NCBI RefSeq assembly: GCF_040529045.1
Contig: NZ_CP131914.1
Span: 257,001 to 321,000 of the forward strand
Reading direction: 5' to 3'
DNA: 64,000 nt
From: Xanthomonas indica
GTDB lineage: Bacteria; Pseudomonadota; Gammaproteobacteria; Xanthomonadales; Xanthomonadaceae
The notes under the pieces were generated by a model. That model worked only from the letters and a program-made list of their open reading frames with translations. It ran no database searches and had not been told where the DNA came from. The position numbers were made by a program, and so were the translations under genes. Positions 61,468 to 64,000 of this stretch are shown in pieces (within the stretch, counting starts at the first letter, position 1; every line of letters begins with the position of its first letter).

Positions 61468-61631
61468 AAGGCACGGCGTATCCGGTTGATCCCTGACCGG
61501 CGCAGACGATAGGAGACGCCCTGAAGTCGCGTCACTCGCATCTCCAGCCGGCACATGATGTGCAGCAGCAGTCGACGCAAGCACGCAGCGCACGCAGCGC
61601 ACGCCGATTACGCCGCTATCGGCGCATCATC

Positions 61632-64000
61632 TCAATACACATCGCGTCGGTAGCGCCCCTCGGCGCTGAGCGCATCCAGCGCGTCCTCGCCCAGGATCTC
61701 GCGCAATGCGGTGTCCACGCCGCGCGCCATGCCGGCGAGGCTGCCGCAGACGTACACGGTGGCGCCACGCGCCACCCAGGCGCGCAGCGTGTCGGCGGCC
61801 TCGCGCAGCCCGTCCTGCACGTAGCGCTTGTGCGCCTGGTCGCGCGAGAACAACAGGTCCAGGCGCTGCAGGTGGCCCGCGGCCTGCCAGGCCCGCAATT
61901 CGTCGCCGAACAGCGCATCGTGCGCGGCGTTGCGCTCGCCGAACAGCAGCCAGTGCCCATGCACGCCGGCCTGCTCGGCCTCGCGCAGCAGGCTGCGCAA
62001 GCCGGCGATACCGGTGCCGTTGCCGATCAGCAGCATGGGCGCATCGCCATGCCGGCGGAACCCGGGGTTGGCCCGCGCCTGCGCGCGCAGCACCGCACCC
62101 ACCGGCGCGTGCTGGCACAGCCAGCCGGCGCCCACGCCGGGGCTGCCGTCGTCGCGCAGGGTCAGGCGCACGACCAGTTGCAGCAGGCCGTCGGCCGGCA
62201 CCGAGGCGATCGAGTACTCGCGCAACGGCAGGCTCGGCAGCGCATCCACCCAGGCCTGCAGATCGTCGCCCGGCGCTGGCGGCGTCAACGCCCGTGATGC
62301 CAGCGCCTGCCACAGCGGCTGACGCACGCCATCGGCGTGCACCGTCTGTTCGGCGTCCAGCGCCTGCGTGGCGAGCCAGGCGCGGACCGTGTCGGCGGCG
62401 TGACAGGGCTGCACTTCCAGGATATCGCCGGCGTGCCAGTGCGCCTGCGGCGGCGGCGCCAGATCGATGCGCCACACCGGGGCGCCGGCGCTGCCGGGGT
62501 TGAGCAGGACGCGGCCGGCCAGGCGCCAGTCCAGCGGTTCCGGCGCCTGCAACACCGGCGCCGACGCCGCCACGCCGGTGAGCGCGGACAGTTGCCATTG
62601 CCACTGCGCCAGCGCCTGCGGATCGGCGTTGTCCACCTCCAGCGCCGGGAACAGCGCCTGCGCGCCCTGTGCGTCCAACCAATGCTGCACCTCGCGCGAG
62701 AAGCCGCAGAACTGCGGATACTGGCGATCGCCCAGGCCGAGTACCGCATAGCGCAAGTCCGGCAGCGCCTGCGCCTGGCGCAGCACGCGGCGGACGAAGC
62801 CACGTGCCGCGTCCGGCGGTTCGCCATCGCCGAAGGTGCTTATCACAAACAGCGCGCGCTGGGTGCCGCGCAGGTGCGCCAGGTCCAGCTGCGCCAGCGA
62901 GCGCAGGTCCACCGCCAGGCCGGCGGCCTGCAGTTGCGCGGCGGTCTGCCAGGCCAGGCGCTCGCCCAGGCCGCTCTGGCTGGCGAAGCCCACCAGCCAG
63001 GAACCGGCGGCATCGCCGACCAGCCCCGGCAGCGCACGCCGCGCATCGCGCAAGGCGCGCTTCTTGCGCCGGCGGTCCAGGTACAGCATCCAGCCGGTGA
63101 CGAAGAACAGCGACATGCACAGGCTCGCCAGCAGCATCACCACGCGCCCGGGCAGACCGAAGAAGCTGCCGGTGTGCAGCGCGAACATGCTGGTCAGCAG
63201 GCGCCGGCCCAGCGGTTGCTGGCGATACTCCAGGTGGCGCAGGATGCGGCCGCTGGCCGCATCGACCTCCACGCTGTCGTAGGCGCGGTCGTGCGCCGGA
63301 TCGGGCGGCAGGTAGCGGGCCACGATCGGCTGGCCGCTGCGGCCGGGCAGGCGCAGATCCAGGTAGGCGCGCTGCGCAGCGGGCACGGTCGCCAGGGCCG
63401 CCTGCAGCCGTGCGTAGTCCACCGCCGGCGGCTTGCCGCCGCGGCCGCCGGCCTTGTCCTTCGGCGCAGCATCGCCGCCGAGCATCGCCACCAGCCCCTG
63501 CCGGTACCAGTCGTAGGACCAGTACAACCCGGTCGCGGCGATCAGCAGGTACAGCAGCAGGCACCAGGTGCCGATCACCGAGTGCAGGCTCCACAGGAAG
63601 CTGCGTCCCTGCCGGTTCCACTCCACCGCCCACCAAGCGCGCCAGCTCCACCAGCGCCGCGGCCAGCGCAAGTACAGCCCGGACAGGCAGAAGAAGATCA
63701 GCACGAAGGCGCAAACCCCGGTGACCGCCTTGCCGCGCTCGCCGGCGGCCAGGCGCCGGTGCAGGTCTTCGACGAAGGAGAAGAACCCGTCCAGGCGCGG
63801 CGCCGGCAGCACCGCGCCGGTGTAGGGATCGAAGTACAGGCGGCCGCCGTCGCGGCCGGGCAGGCGTACCGCGGACGGCCGCGTGCCGGTGGGGTCGATC
63901 AGCAGCCGGTTGCTGCGGTGTGCGCCGTCCAGGTCCAGGCGCCGCGCCAGCTCGGCCAGCGGCAAGGGCTGTTCGCCGGCGGCATGGCGCGCGGCGATCG
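61632..64000 (-). CDS. PepSY / flavodoxin / ferredoxin-NADP-reductase fusion (partial, runs off the right edge)
   Basis: At least 789 residues; the frame is open to the last base of the window, so the true start is beyond 64000. Domain order as read: PepSY-like N-terminus with TM helices (including GVCAFVLIFFCLSGLYLRWP), a further membrane part (SVIGTWCLLLYLLIAATGLYW and VVMLLASLCMSLFFVTGWMLY), a flavodoxin-like domain (VISTFGDGEPPD near the middle), an FAD-binding FNR domain (REYSIASVPADG) and an NADP-binding domain (LLIGNGTGIAGLRSLL), ending YRRDVY. Such proteins move electrons from NADPH to a membrane PepSY part, for example for iron reduction. Confidence 0.88.
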   Translation of the reverse strand, partial: IAARHAAGEQPLPLAELARRLDLDGAHRSNRLLIDPTGTRPSAVRLPGRDGGRLYFDPYTGAVLPAPRLDGFFSFVEDLHRRLAAGERGKAVTGVCAFVLIFFCLSGLYLRWPRRWWSWRAWWAVEWNRQGRSFLWSLHSVIGTWCLLLYLLIAATGLYWSYDWYRQGLVAMLGGDAAPKDKAGGRGGKPPAVDYARLQAALATVPAAQRAYLDLRLPGRSGQPIVARYLPPDPAHDRAYDSVEVDAASGRILRHLEYRQQPLGRRLLTSMFALHTGSFFGLPGRVVMLLASLCMSLFFVTGWMLYLDRRRKKRALRDARRALPGLVGDAAGSWLVGFASQSGLGERLAWQTAAQLQAAGLAVDLRSLAQLDLAHLRGTQRALFVISTFGDGEPPDAARGFVRRVLRQAQALPDLRYAVLGLGDRQYPQFCGFSREVQHWLDAQGAQALFPALEVDNADPQALAQWQWQLSALTGVAASAPVLQAPEPLDWRLAGRVLLNPGSAGAPVWRIDLAPPPQAHWHAGDILEVQPCHAADTVRAWLATQALDAEQTVHADGVRQPLWQALASRALTPPAPGDDLQAWVDALPSLPLREYSIASVPADGLLQLVVRLTLRDDGSPGVGAGWLCQHAPVGAVLRAQARANPGFRRHGDAPMLLIGNGTGIAGLRSLLREAEQAGVHGHWLLFGERNAAHDALFGDELRAWQAAGHLQRLDLLFSRDQAHKRYVQDGLREAADTLRAWVARGATVYVCGSLAGMARGVDTALREILGEDALDALSAEGRYRRDVY

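Larger units (their letters stand above)
61094..61631. other. Intergenic stretch with two repeats
   Basis: No supported gene. It carries a degenerate copy of the GGGACTTCAGTCC-type palindrome (61264-61289) and a single arm of the GGCTGAAGCCGCTCCTAC family (61442-61467). It separates convergent genes. Confidence 0.5.

Overview
The window is high-GC (about two-thirds G+C) gammaproteobacterial chromosome, most likely Xanthomonas or a very close xanthomonad. The main pointers are degraded integron material beside ilvD (the known home of Xanthomonas chromosomal integrons), intergenic palindromes of the type 'GTAGGAGCGGCTTCAGCCGC' and 'GGGAGGGACTTCAGTCCC', and the overall gene content. I saw no rRNA, tRNA, CRISPR array or transposase gene.

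Layout. 0-5 kb: a terminator, a candidate small RNA, mnmG, an HSL-type esterase and a RIO-like kinase. 5.7-11.5 kb: a three-gene RND efflux operon. 11.7-19.8 kb: what I read as a periplasmic quinate/shikimate catabolic cluster: PQQ-dependent dehydrogenase (QuiA), aromatic-acid MFS permease, exported type I dehydroquinate dehydratase (QuiB), OprB-type porin (QuiX-like) and exported beta-helix protein (candidate QuiC dehydroshikimate dehydratase). Shared IclR/PcaR-like operator motifs lie in front of both transcription units. 19.8-23.3 kb: methyltransferase, gamma-carbonic anhydrase, Lrp regulator, RBBP9-type hydrolase and a DUF2167 protein. 23.5-30.6 kb: the conserved RDD / SpoIIM / DUF4129 / DUF4350 / MoxR / DUF58 operon.

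30.6-40.7 kb is the most unusual part. Two diverged copies of an integron platform (a frameshifted, truncated intI 5' end on the minus strand plus an attI-like region on the plus strand) sit about 7 kb apart. One follows the DUF58 gene and the other follows ilvD. Both are followed on the plus strand by lower-GC cassettes with attC-like sites of one family: one cassette at the first copy, and a mini-cassette plus at least four more at the second. Between them lie a zinc-ribbon protein, a glutathionylspermidine-synthase-like/DUF1190 pair, a GH5 cellulase and ilvD. A 43-bp copy of the glutathionylspermidine-synthase-like gene is stranded beside the first array. No complete integrase is visible, so this is a dead integron, close to the CALIN state (attC clusters without integrase).

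40.2-45.1 kb is a run of small poorly characterised genes (membrane and secreted proteins, DUF1161, a cyclic-phosphate-processing receiver-like protein, DUF2695, a VOC protein). 45.3-64 kb returns to ordinary chromosome: AI-2E permease, Tat-exported phosphoesterase, citrate-type MFS permease, YfcE-like phosphodiesterase, a zinc-ribbon/SDR fusion, ankyrin protein and periplasmic catalase, dinG, aroE, a beta-propeller protein, and a PepSY/flavodoxin/ferredoxin-reductase fusion that runs off the right edge.
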